Of a stretch of DNA of 5,160 nucleotides, positions 1-5,160 are shown piece after piece. The stretch covers positions 1 through 5,160 of the forward strand of contig RGMU01000132.1 of the NCBI GenBank assembly GCA_010021705.1. The letters run 5' to 3'. Below the pieces are notes generated by a model that was given only the letters and a program-made list of their open reading frames with translations, did no database searches and was not told where the DNA came from. The DNA is from Chitinophagia bacterium (lineage in GTDB: Bacteria > Bacteroidota > Bacteroidia > Chitinophagales > Chitinophagaceae). The first letter of the stretch is position 1; each line of letters starts with the position of its first letter. The position numbers were made by a program, and so were the translations under genes.

Positions 1-285
1 AACAATAGGTGCTGGAAAAATAGCCACTAACATTTTAGCTAAAAGCACTCCCATTCCCCATGCTATAAGGGTATTTTTAACGGAGGCTTGGCTAAAAAAT
101 TCGTTTTTAGAAAACCGTATAACTCTAAACGAAGCCCACGTTAAAACTGTTAGTATCACATAACCCCAAACTAAGGACTTTTGTACTGGTTCACGCAAGC
201 CTTTGGCAATATCTTTAACCAATATAAAGGTGTATGCCTCCGATAAAAGCAAGGCAAGTAGCAGTAATAAAGCTCTAAACATCAT
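1..285 (-). CDS. N-terminal part of a second membrane-anchored metallophosphoesterase (3' end outside window)
   Basis: The frame is open from an ATG at 285 to the left edge, giving 95 residues without a stop; a second ATG follows directly at 282. Residues 1-23 are very hydrophobic (a run of Leu after MMFRA), residues 39-57 form a second membrane segment and 69-90 a third. The protein aligns without any gap to the first 95 residues of the complete phosphoesterase at 336-1583, with about 36 identities by my hand count. Shared blocks include QKSL-WGY at 35-42, LTW at 48-50 and GVLL-K at 79-84. The catalytic phosphoesterase domain would lie outside the window, so the function is inferred only from this paralogy. 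The gene starts 50 bases after the stop of its paralogue, on the same strand, which suggests tandem duplication and probably co-transcription. No Shine-Dalgarno site is evident. It could instead be a stand-alone membrane protein, which only the sequence to the left can decide. Confidence 0.85.
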   Translation of the reverse strand, partial: MMFRALLLLLALLLSEAYTFILVKDIAKGLREPVQKSLVWGYVILTVLTWASFRVIRFSKNEFFSQASVKNTLIAWGMGVLLAKMLVAIFPAPIV

Positions 286-335
286 GGTGCAATATTACGT
301 TAGTTGTGGCTACTTATTACAATCTTTGTATGACG

Positions 336-1583
336 CTATGCCAATTCTATGACCGTAATCTCCGGTAATATGCCCACTCTGCCGGCATAGCCTATATAGC
401 CAAAGCCTGTGTTTACATACAGATATTGGCTACCGGCTTGGTATAGCCCGCACCACTGCTTATACAAATACTGAATAGGACTCCATTTAAGTACCTGACT
501 ATCAATGCCATATTGCATACCATGTGTATGACCACTTAAAGTAAGGTCTATATCCGGGTAGTCGGTTCGTACTTGAGCGTCCCAATGAGAGGGGTCATGG
601 CTCATTAATATCTTTAGCAAATATTTTTGGTTTTCTAAACCTTCGGTTGCTTTTTGCATATCTCCGTATTTAGAATGCCCGCCTCTTGCTCCCCAATTTT
701 CAATGCCTATCAGTGCTATTTTATCATCGCCTTTTTGAAGCAATACGTGTTCGTTTTTTAGCAGTTTCCAGCCCATTTTAGGGTGCAGGGCAACAATGGC
801 TTCAAAGTTTTTCTCTTTTTCTGCCTCTGTTCTAAACCAGCCGTAATCGCCATAATCGTGATTGCCTAATATGGAATAAACACCCATTGGGGCAGACAGG
901 CGGGCATATATCTCTTGGTATTCTTCTTTCACCTCTTTAGCATAATCGTTTACCAAATCGCCGGTAAATAGTATCAGGTCGGGTTTCTGCTGCAACACTA
1001 AATCAATGCCGTGTGCTACTTTTTCGGGATTATCAAAGCTGCCGGTGTGCAGGTCTGAAATTTGCACAATTTTTAACCCTCTAAAACTTGCCGGCAGGCG
1101 GGGCAAGCGAATGGTTATATTTTTAACATTATATTTATATCTATTTCCTCTACCGGCTAATAAACTACCCACGCTTAAACCCGCCACTACCACGGCTAAC
1201 TGCTTAATAAATGTTGCCCTGCCAATAGGGCTTACAGCCTCGCTACTGCCTTTGGGTTTACTAATGTTTTTAAAGGCATATTGAATGAGTCGCCTAATAT
1301 CATCAATAAAAAGGAGCAATGCAGCGAATATTTTGCCTAAAAGCACACCTATAAACCATGCCACCAAAAAGCCTTTTACTTGGGTGCTTGCCAAAAAGCC
1401 CGAATAGGTGTAACGGAAACTCCAAACGGCATACCAAGTAAGCAATGTTACCATTATATAGCCCCAAAACAGGGACTTTTGGAGCACGGGGCGCAGGCTT
1501 TTGGTAATATCTATAGCAAGGAAAAAACAATAGAACTCCGCTACAAAGGCGCAGAGAAAAAAGAGGTATATTATGGGTAACAT
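336..1583 (-). CDS. Membrane-anchored calcineurin-like metallophosphoesterase (YaeI/YkuE type)
   Basis: This 415-residue protein joins an N-terminal membrane part to a calcineurin-like phosphoesterase domain. Hydrophobic segments lie at about 1-24, 38-57, 70-93 and 125-144. The catalytic domain runs from about 168 to 415 and carries the whole family signature in order: SDLHTG (176-181), FTGDLVND (206-213), GNHD (240-243), SHD (328-330) and GHTHG (351-355). These residues normally hold two metal ions and hydrolyse phosphomonoesters or diesters. The loops after segments 1 and 3 are rich in Lys and Arg, so by the positive-inside rule I infer that the catalytic domain faces the periplasm. E. coli YaeI and B. 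subtilis YkuE are shorter; the extra N-terminal membrane region is the unusual part. The substrate is unknown. A lipid-linked phosphate or pyrophosphate is plausible, since the related chlamydial LpxG acts on UDP-diacylglucosamine, but nothing here proves it. The ATG at 1583 is favoured because the gapless match to the downstream paralogue begins at residue 1. Confidence 0.93.
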   Translation of the reverse strand: MLPIIYLFFLCAFVAEFYCFFLAIDITKSLRPVLQKSLFWGYIMVTLLTWYAVWSFRYTYSGFLASTQVKGFLVAWFIGVLLGKIFAALLLFIDDIRRLIQYAFKNISKPKGSSEAVSPIGRATFIKQLAVVVAGLSVGSLLAGRGNRYKYNVKNITIRLPRLPASFRGLKIVQISDLHTGSFDNPEKVAHGIDLVLQQKPDLILFTGDLVNDYAKEVKEEYQEIYARLSAPMGVYSILGNHDYGDYGWFRTEAEKEKNFEAIVALHPKMGWKLLKNEHVLLQKGDDKIALIGIENWGARGGHSKYGDMQKATEGLENQKYLLKILMSHDPSHWDAQVRTDYPDIDLTLSGHTHGMQYGIDSQVLKWSPIQYLYKQWCGLYQAGSQYLYVNTGFGYIGYAGRVGILPEITVIELA

Positions 1584-1590
1584 AAAAGTG

Positions 1591-1605
1591 TATCAATCAT
1601 TGATA
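1591..1605. repeat. 15-base perfect dyad, possible operator
   Basis: TATCAAT and ATTGATA face each other around a single central C, giving 7-base perfect arms. The dyad sits 7 bases upstream of the phosphoesterase ATG at 1583. On the minus strand a TATAAT (1611-1616) lies 5 bases further upstream, but no matching -35 or -33 element is apparent. The nearly uninterrupted symmetry looks more like a protein-binding site than an RNA hairpin, because an RNA form would leave only about 5 pairs. The functional role is a guess. Confidence 0.3.
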
Positions 1606-1629
1606 TGCCTATTATACGCAGAAGGTGGG

Positions 1630-2457
1630 TTATTTATTACACACTATACCCCCCATCCATGCGTAGGTGTATGCGCCTATGGCTTTGGCTAAGCCTTCTC
1701 TGCGCTTAAACACCCATACGTCTTTTAAAAAAGCCTTAAAGTTTTTTTCATTCAGTTGGTCAAAGGCTACCGATATGGTAGGGCTAAGGGAATAGGCGGT
1801 GTGCCATGTGCCTGCGGGTATAAACAGGCTTTCGCCGGCATGCACCACAAATTTTATGGGTGTGGCATCTTTATATTTAGGATATTTTGTAAAATCAGGG
1901 TTAAAAATATCTAATTCCGAGTGCCATGGGTCATCGGGCTTGGGGTATAGCATATCCTCTTGCCCTTTGGGGAAAACAATAAACTGCTTGTCGCCATAAA
2001 GCTGATTTATCCATGCGTTTAGGTGGTAATAGTCTAAATGGAGGTAGGGAAATTTACCGCCCGGTCCGCCTATAAACATCTCTGTGGCGCTACCCCAATA
2101 GCCCCTTTGAAACCAGCTATGCTCAAGCCAGTTGGGCACGGCATAGTTCATGTTCAGCGGTTTAAGCATATCCATAAGCGCAGGCAACTGCGTGGGAATA
2201 TGATACACGCAAGGGTAGGGTGCAGGCGAGGCTTCGGTGCTGTTTTCTACCATATCCATAATTTGGGACATGGTATAGGTTTTGCCTTTCACTTCGGTGG
2301 GCACATCAGGGTAGTGTTTCCTGAACCAATTGGGCGTGAAAGTACCGTTTGCCTTCCACACCTTAGATGCGCTTTTGAATACGCAAGGCTTGCCCGGCAA
2401 GTAAAACTCCTCCATGAACTGCTTGTGGCTTATATCGCCTACTTTTTGAATTTCCAT
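1630..2457 (-). CDS. JmjC/cupin-like putative Fe(II)/2-oxoglutarate-dependent oxygenase
   Basis: This 275-residue soluble protein has the layout of the cupin-like (Cupin_8/JmjC) hydroxylases. The N-terminal part carries the usual 'KPCVFKSA..W' entry strand (23-34). The core has the iron-binding HxD at H140 and D142, a Lys at 157 placed to bind the 2-oxoglutarate carboxylate, an FIPAGTWHTA strand (212-221) supplying the third ligand H219, and a closing SPTISVAFD strand (225-233). The step from H140 to K157 is 17 residues with an AW pair between them, which matches JMJD6 better than FIH as I recall those proteins. Such enzymes hydroxylate amino-acid side chains or modified bases; the substrate here is unknown. 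There is no signal peptide, so it is probably cytoplasmic. It starts 29 bases after the rpn stop and ends 46 bases before the phosphoesterase start, so read-through from rpn is possible. The ATG at 2457 is the first in frame and keeps a normal family length. Confidence 0.88.
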   Translation of the reverse strand: MEIQKVGDISHKQFMEEFYLPGKPCVFKSASKVWKANGTFTPNWFRKHYPDVPTEVKGKTYTMSQIMDMVENSTEASPAPYPCVYHIPTQLPALMDMLKPLNMNYAVPNWLEHSWFQRGYWGSATEMFIGGPGGKFPYLHLDYYHLNAWINQLYGDKQFIVFPKGQEDMLYPKPDDPWHSELDIFNPDFTKYPKYKDATPIKFVVHAGESLFIPAGTWHTAYSLSPTISVAFDQLNEKNFKAFLKDVWVFKRREGLAKAIGAYTYAWMGGIVCNK

Positions 2458-2486
2458 TGTTGTGTATTTTATATGGCTTTGGGAAA

Positions 2487-2708
2487 TTAAACAATACTAT
2501 TAATATCCTCTTCGCTAAGCCTCAATTTAGCCATTATGGTAGCTTTATCAATATTCATATCTAACATAATTTTAGCGGAAGCTAATTTGGCTTTATATTC
2601 TCCTATTTTCTCCCCCTCCTGCAAGCCTTCAGACTTGCCTATCTGCAAGCCCTTTTCTATCCCAATTTTTTCCCCCTTTTTTAATCCTTTTTTTAACCCC
2701 TTCTCCAT
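2487..2708 (-). other. Candidate intragenic start giving a 73-residue C-terminal Rpn product (RpnS-like)
   Basis: Codon 255 of the rpn frame is an ATG at 2706-2708. On the coding strand it is preceded by AAAGGGGAAAAAATAGGC, a purine-rich stretch with a GGGGA core about 10 bases upstream. Translation from here would give 73 residues: nine glycine-marked tetrapeptide units plus the C-terminal helical domain, and no nuclease residues. In E. coli, rpn genes are known to make a short C-terminal protein from an internal start, and that protein inhibits the full-length nuclease. The position and domain content fit this idea. However, the whole array is A- and G-rich, so a Shine-Dalgarno-like string is expected by chance, and Bacteroidota rely little on such sites. 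The call is therefore tentative. Confidence 0.3.
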
Positions 2709-3470
2709 GCCTATTTTTTCCCCTTTTTCTATGCCTTCGGCATATCGGGTGTAGGTTTTGTCGTGGAGTTGCCTGATGTCGTCTAAATATCTATCGTGCT
2801 CTTTGCGCTCAATAGGGTTTAGAAATAAGGTATCTACTTGTTGTTTAGCATAAAGCAACACCGGGTCAATCGGAGCTTTGCCTTCGGGTAATTCTTCATA
2901 TTTTAACAAATAGAGCCAATAATCAACCGATTTTTCTAAAGTATCAACATAATTGTCTAATGCCACAATATGATAACCGGGCATTATTTTATCAACCTTA
3001 TTGTTTTTGTTTTCCGCCTCTGTAAGCACTAATGGGACTCCGGAATGGCGGTCTATAAATTCGCCCTTATAGTCATAGATATAGCCCTTGCCACCCGCAA
3101 AGGGGTGATAAAGCAAATAGATAATTTCCACATGTTTCACCTCTTCGTAGCTTGTTCCTTTGGTAATGCTTTGCGTAATGCGCTGCGCTACGGCAAACAC
3201 CATGCGCTTTATAAAGTAGATAGAAGGGTCGTTTTGAATTTCAATAATGCAAAGCGAGCCGTCGGCTTCTTTCACTAAAATATCTACCCGCGTTAGTTTG
3301 TCGGTAGGGCTATCTAAGTTGCTTTCGCCTTCTAATACCTCTTGTATAGCAACCGGTCTTTCCAACAGTGCGGACAAAAAGCCATTGATAATGCTATAAT
3401 TGGCACTGTCTCGCAGCAGTCTTTTTATTGCCCAGTCGTAACGTAGCCGGCTCTCGTGTTTGGGGGGCAT
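2487..3470 (-). CDS. Rpn-family recombination-promoting nuclease / PD-(D/E)XK 'putative transposase'
   Basis: This 327-residue protein belongs to the Rpn/PDDEXK family. The N-terminal YDWAIKRLLRD (11-21) is the usual entry helix. The nuclease core has D63 in RVDILV and E77 with Q79 in CIIEIQN, giving the D-x13-E-x-Q pattern typical of active members. IIYLLYHPF (116-124) and a central helical part follow. E. coli Rpn proteins are Mg-dependent DNA endonucleases that are toxic when freely expressed and have been tied to recombination and phage defence; despite the family label, I see no transposon ends here. Residues 243-290 are twelve glycine-marked tetrapeptide units, followed by a small helical C-terminal domain with LRLSEEDI (316-323) resembling a helix-turn-helix tail. 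The start at 3470 is supported by the family N-terminus and by a -7 element just upstream. The coding strand begins ATG followed by six C. It lies between pntB and the oxygenase gene with no functional link to either, suggesting an accessory insertion. Confidence 0.92.
   Translation of the reverse strand: MPPKHESRLRYDWAIKRLLRDSANYSIINGFLSALLERPVAIQEVLEGESNLDSPTDKLTRVDILVKEADGSLCIIEIQNDPSIYFIKRMVFAVAQRITQSITKGTSYEEVKHVEIIYLLYHPFAGGKGYIYDYKGEFIDRHSGVPLVLTEAENKNNKVDKIMPGYHIVALDNYVDTLEKSVDYWLYLLKYEELPEGKAPIDPVLLYAKQQVDTLFLNPIERKEHDRYLDDIRQLHDKTYTRYAEGIEKGEKIGMEKGLKKGLKKGEKIGIEKGLQIGKSEGLQEGEKIGEYKAKLASAKIMLDMNIDKATIMAKLRLSEEDINSIV
2601..2744 (-). repeat. Twelve 12-base units encoding a GxxxG tetrapeptide array inside rpn
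   Basis: Rpn residues 243-290 are twelve consecutive tetrapeptides ending in Gly. Glycines sit at 246, 250, 254 and every fourth position to 290 without one break. EKIG occurs three times (251-254, 267-270, 287-290), with EKG and KKG variants between. The first three positions are mostly Glu, Lys, Ile, Leu and Gln, so a charged helix with one glycine stripe is likely. At DNA level the units are 12 bases, purine-rich on the coding strand, but diverged, so this is not a young perfect satellite. Similar linkers occur in other Rpn-type proteins. It probably joins the nuclease to the C-terminal domain or mediates helix packing. Confidence 0.9.
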
Positions 3471-3480
3471 GGGGTAGTTT

Positions 3481-3490
3481 TTTGCGCAAA
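3481..3490. promoter_or_regulatory. Perfect palindrome TTTGCGCAAA at the rpn promoter
   Basis: A 10-base perfect palindrome overlaps the downstream half of the probable -7 element (3487-3494) and covers the expected transcription start. A repressor bound here would block rpn transcription. This is an inference from position alone; I know of no regulator for this site. Confidence 0.3.
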
Positions 3491-3494
3491 GTTA
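3487..3494 (-). promoter_or_regulatory. Probable Bacteroidota -7 element of the rpn promoter
   Basis: The minus strand reads TAACTTTG, an exact match to the Bacteroidota -7 consensus TAnnTTTG. It ends 16 bases before the rpn ATG at 3470, so the transcript would have a leader of roughly ten bases. I find no clear -33 TTG at the usual distance, which lowers confidence. If real, rpn is transcribed separately from pntB. Confidence 0.42.
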
Positions 3495-3526
3495 GTTAAA
3501 AAAACTATGATAGGCGGTTTGTGGCT

Positions 3527-3578
3527 TATGGTAGATTTAAGTTTTACCATATCAGCGAATCAACCAATAGGGTATGGT
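3527..3578. repeat. Three-part inverted repeat behind pntB
   Basis: TATGGTA (3527-3533) and TACCATA (3545-3551) form perfect 7-base arms around an 11-base loop. TATGGT at 3573-3578, directly next to the pntB stop codon, is a third copy that can pair with the middle arm instead. The two hairpins are therefore mutually exclusive. No U-run follows the inner hairpin directly on the minus strand, so it is at best a weak terminator or an RNA 3' end. Confidence 0.35.
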
Positions 3579-4973
3579 TTACACACTCTTCAGTTCAGTT
3601 ACAAGGCTTTGCAGCATTTTTTTGGCATCGCCAAACAGCATACTTGTTTTAGGGCGGAAAAACAGTTCGTTTTCTATGCCCGCATAGCCGGGTTTCATGC
3701 TTCGCTTGTTTACTATCACGTGGTCGGCTTTTTCTACTTCTAATATGGGCATACCATAAATGGGGCTTGCAGGGTCTTCTTTGGCAGCCGGATTTACAAC
3801 GTCATTTGCGCCTAAAATAAGCACTACGCTTGTGGTGCCCATTTGGTCGTTAGCGTCTTCCATTTCTAATAGTCTGTCGTAAGACACATCGGCTTCGGCA
3901 AGCAATACGTTCATGTGTCCGGGCATGCGCCCTGCCACGGGGTGAATGCCGTAGCTAACTTCTACACCCTTCTCGTGTAATACTTTTTCTAATTCGTGGC
4001 AGGTGTGCTGGGCTTGTGCCACAGCTAAGCCATAGCCGGGTATTATCATCACTTTAGACGCATAAGCCATCAGCACGGCAGTGTCGCTAAGGGATATTTC
4101 TTTGTAGTTGCCTTGCTCTTTTGCTGCGCCGCTTGCACCGGCTTTAGCACCCCCAAACGAGCCTATCAATACATTTTTTAGCGAGCGGTTCATTGCCTGG
4201 CACATCAATATGGTAAGTATAGTGCCCGCTGAACCCACAAGGATACCGCCGGTTAGCATTACCGGATTGTTGTATAAAAAACCGCCAAACGCAGCTGCCA
4301 CACCCGTAAACGAGTTTAAGAGCGAAATTACCACCGGCATATCTGCGCCGCCAATAGGCATTACAAACAGCACACCGTATAGTGCAGCCAATGCTAATAT
4401 GCCGTAAAACAGCACCGGCATGGTAGCAGCCATGCCTGTTAGCACCATTACAGATAGCACAGCCACTCCGCCTAAAAGGATAAAGTTGATAGCTTGCCCG
4501 GCAGGAATAGTTCGGTCTTTTATGCTGCCGTTTAGCTTGCCCCATGCTATAACGCTACCCGCAAAGGAGATAGTGCCTATTATCATGCCTAAGATAATAA
4601 TAGCCATTTTACCCGTATCGGCGGCGGGGTCGTTGTTGTGCTCTATTAAAGAAATAAGCATGGCGCAAGCCCCACCCATACCGTTAAACATGCTAACCAT
4701 TTCGGGCATGGCGGTCATTTGTACGCGCTTGGCTGCTAATGTGCCTACTACTGTGCCAATGGCAAGCCCTGCAAATATCCATAGATAGTTGTGCAGGTGT
4801 TGCCCTTCATGGTTGGTGTATAAAAACAGGGTGGCAAATATGGTGATTATCATGCCGGCTGCTGCTACAAGGTTGCCTTTGCGGGCACTGAGCGGATGAG
4901 ATAGCATTTTTAGCCCCACAATGAACGTGATAGAGCCTATAAGATAGCAGAGGAGTAATATGCTGTTTTCCAT
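3579..4973 (-). CDS. pntB: NAD(P) transhydrogenase subunit beta
   Basis: PntB forms the membrane domain half and the NADP(H)-binding domain of the proton-translocating transhydrogenase, which couples hydride transfer between NADH and NADP+ to proton flow across the inner membrane. The 464 residues match the usual length (E. coli about 462). Residues 1-260 hold multiple membrane segments, including the signature GGADMPVVISLLNS (208-221). The C-terminal domain III carries the conserved NADP(H)-site motifs GYGLAVAQAQ (313-322), HPVAGRMPGHMNVLLAEA (344-361), GANDVVNPAA (388-397), KRSMKPGYAG (423-432) and LFGDAK (446-451), so it looks fully functional. At the place of the E. coli proton-channel His91 this protein has Asn97 in SMFNGMGG, a variant that I recall as common outside enterobacteria. 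It starts 51 bases after the alpha-subunit stop, as expected for a pnt operon. No Shine-Dalgarno site is visible before the ATG at 4973, but the family N-terminus supports it. Confidence 0.97.
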   Translation of the reverse strand: MENSILLLCYLIGSITFIVGLKMLSHPLSARKGNLVAAAGMIITIFATLFLYTNHEGQHLHNYLWIFAGLAIGTVVGTLAAKRVQMTAMPEMVSMFNGMGGACAMLISLIEHNNDPAADTGKMAIIILGMIIGTISFAGSVIAWGKLNGSIKDRTIPAGQAINFILLGGVAVLSVMVLTGMAATMPVLFYGILALAALYGVLFVMPIGGADMPVVISLLNSFTGVAAAFGGFLYNNPVMLTGGILVGSAGTILTILMCQAMNRSLKNVLIGSFGGAKAGASGAAKEQGNYKEISLSDTAVLMAYASKVMIIPGYGLAVAQAQHTCHELEKVLHEKGVEVSYGIHPVAGRMPGHMNVLLAEADVSYDRLLEMEDANDQMGTTSVVLILGANDVVNPAAKEDPASPIYGMPILEVEKADHVIVNKRSMKPGYAGIENELFFRPKTSMLFGDAKKMLQSLVTELKSV

Positions 4974-5024
4974 TACGGAGATGATGTGTTTTGTTATAAA
5001 AATGGGTAGCTAAATAATGGTAAT

Positions 5025-5160
5025 TTATTTCTTCTTTTTGTTGTTAAACATTTCTAACATTCTGTCTGTAACCACAAAGCCACCGACCACATTAAGCGTG
5101 CCTAATACAACGGCTAAAAAGCCTAATACCAACGACAGATAATCGCCTTCTTTTGCCTCT
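5025..5160 (-). CDS. C-terminal end of NAD(P) transhydrogenase subunit alpha (or alpha part 2)
   Basis: The last 44 codons are visible; the start lies beyond the right edge. The sequence contains a membrane helix at about residues 8-30 of the fragment, ending in NVVGGFVVTDRMLEMF and a lysine-rich tail. NVVGGFVVTDRML is the characteristic end of the PntA membrane segment, which packs against PntB. Many bacteria outside the enterobacteria split the alpha subunit into a soluble PntAA and a small membrane PntAB of about 100 residues. The fragment fits either a full PntA or the end of a PntAB, and the window cannot tell which. The downstream pntB on the same strand confirms the operon context. Confidence 0.93.
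   Translation of the reverse strand, partial: EAKEGDYLSLVLGFLAVVLGTLNVVGGFVVTDRMLEMFNNKKKK

Larger units (their letters stand above)
3475..3507. repeat. AT-rich inverted repeat upstream of rpn
   Basis: TAGTTTTTT (3475-3483) and AAAAAACTA (3499-3507) are perfect 9-base inverted arms around a 15-base loop. The left arm starts 4 bases upstream of the rpn ATG and the loop holds most of the probable -7 element. It is too AT-rich and too far from pntB to be a convincing terminator. It may simply mark a promoter region or an operator. Confidence 0.4.

Noticed and set aside
2038..2490. A 150-codon open frame on the plus strand
   Set aside because: It is antisense to the JmjC/cupin-like gene, whose active-site motifs and length are convincing. 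Its translation resembles no family I know.
2536..2754. A plus-strand frame rich in Pro, Phe and Ser with a periodic pattern
   Set aside because: The periodicity is only the complement of the glycine array of rpn, so it does not point to a real protein.
2487..3470. Rpn as the transposase of an insertion sequence
   Set aside because: The family name includes 'putative transposase', but I found no terminal inverted repeats or target-site duplication around the gene, and the neighbours are intact.
3460..3474. G/C homopolymers on both sides of the rpn ATG as a phase-variation switch
   Set aside because: Runs of six and four bases are too short to be a convincing switch, and one is outside the coding frame.
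3456..3743. A 95-codon plus-strand frame spanning the pntB-rpn gap
   Set aside because: Most of it overlaps the two real genes on the other strand, and its start falls inside the rpn start region. No domain is recognisable.
4144..4545. A 133-codon open frame on the minus strand in another frame of pntB
   Set aside because: It lies wholly inside pntB, which has all family motifs. The composition (many Cys, Arg, Tyr) is typical of an out-of-frame reading.

Overview
The window reads as ordinary chromosomal DNA from a Bacteroidota-like bacterium. This assignment is an inference. It rests on moderately AT-rich sequence, genes with no good Shine-Dalgarno sites, an exact TAnnTTTG-type -7 element upstream of one gene, and protein types common in that phylum (pntB-type transhydrogenase, Rpn/PD-(D/E)XK 'transposase', JmjC/cupin-like protein, membrane-anchored calcineurin-like phosphoesterases). 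I cannot name the genus.

Every supported gene lies on the minus strand, so transcription runs from high to low coordinates. The order is: the C-terminal end of the transhydrogenase alpha (or alpha-2) subunit (5025-5160, cut by the window edge); pntB, complete (3579-4973); a 108-base intergenic stretch with inverted repeats and a probable promoter; an Rpn-family nuclease (2487-3470); a JmjC/cupin-like putative Fe(II)/2-oxoglutarate oxygenase (1630-2457); a membrane-anchored metallophosphoesterase (336-1583); and the first 95 codons of a second, paralogous phosphoesterase (1-285, cut by the window edge). The other gaps are 51, 29, 46 and 50 bases, so there is no gene-free stretch above 300 bases. 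I saw no tRNA, rRNA, CRISPR array or insertion sequence.

Functionally the window holds three blocks. The pnt genes make the proton-translocating NAD(P) transhydrogenase of the inner membrane. The rpn gene is an accessory, probably toxic or defence-related nuclease, and it seems to have its own promoter behind pntB. The oxygenase-like gene and the two tandem phosphoesterases follow closely and may be co-transcribed, but nothing in the sequence gives them a shared pathway.

The most interesting part is the 3' third of rpn. Twelve perfect tetrapeptide units place a glycine at every fourth residue. Inside this array there is an in-frame ATG behind a purine-rich stretch. It could start a separate 73-residue C-terminal protein, as in the E. 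coli Rpn systems where a short intragenic product inhibits the full-length nuclease. The same array holds A-runs forming a correctly phased A AAA AAG heptamer and a 21-base mirror repeat, so it could also be prone to slippage or length variation. A second point of interest is the tandem phosphoesterase duplication, which is visible only because the truncated gene at the left edge can be translated from the sequence.
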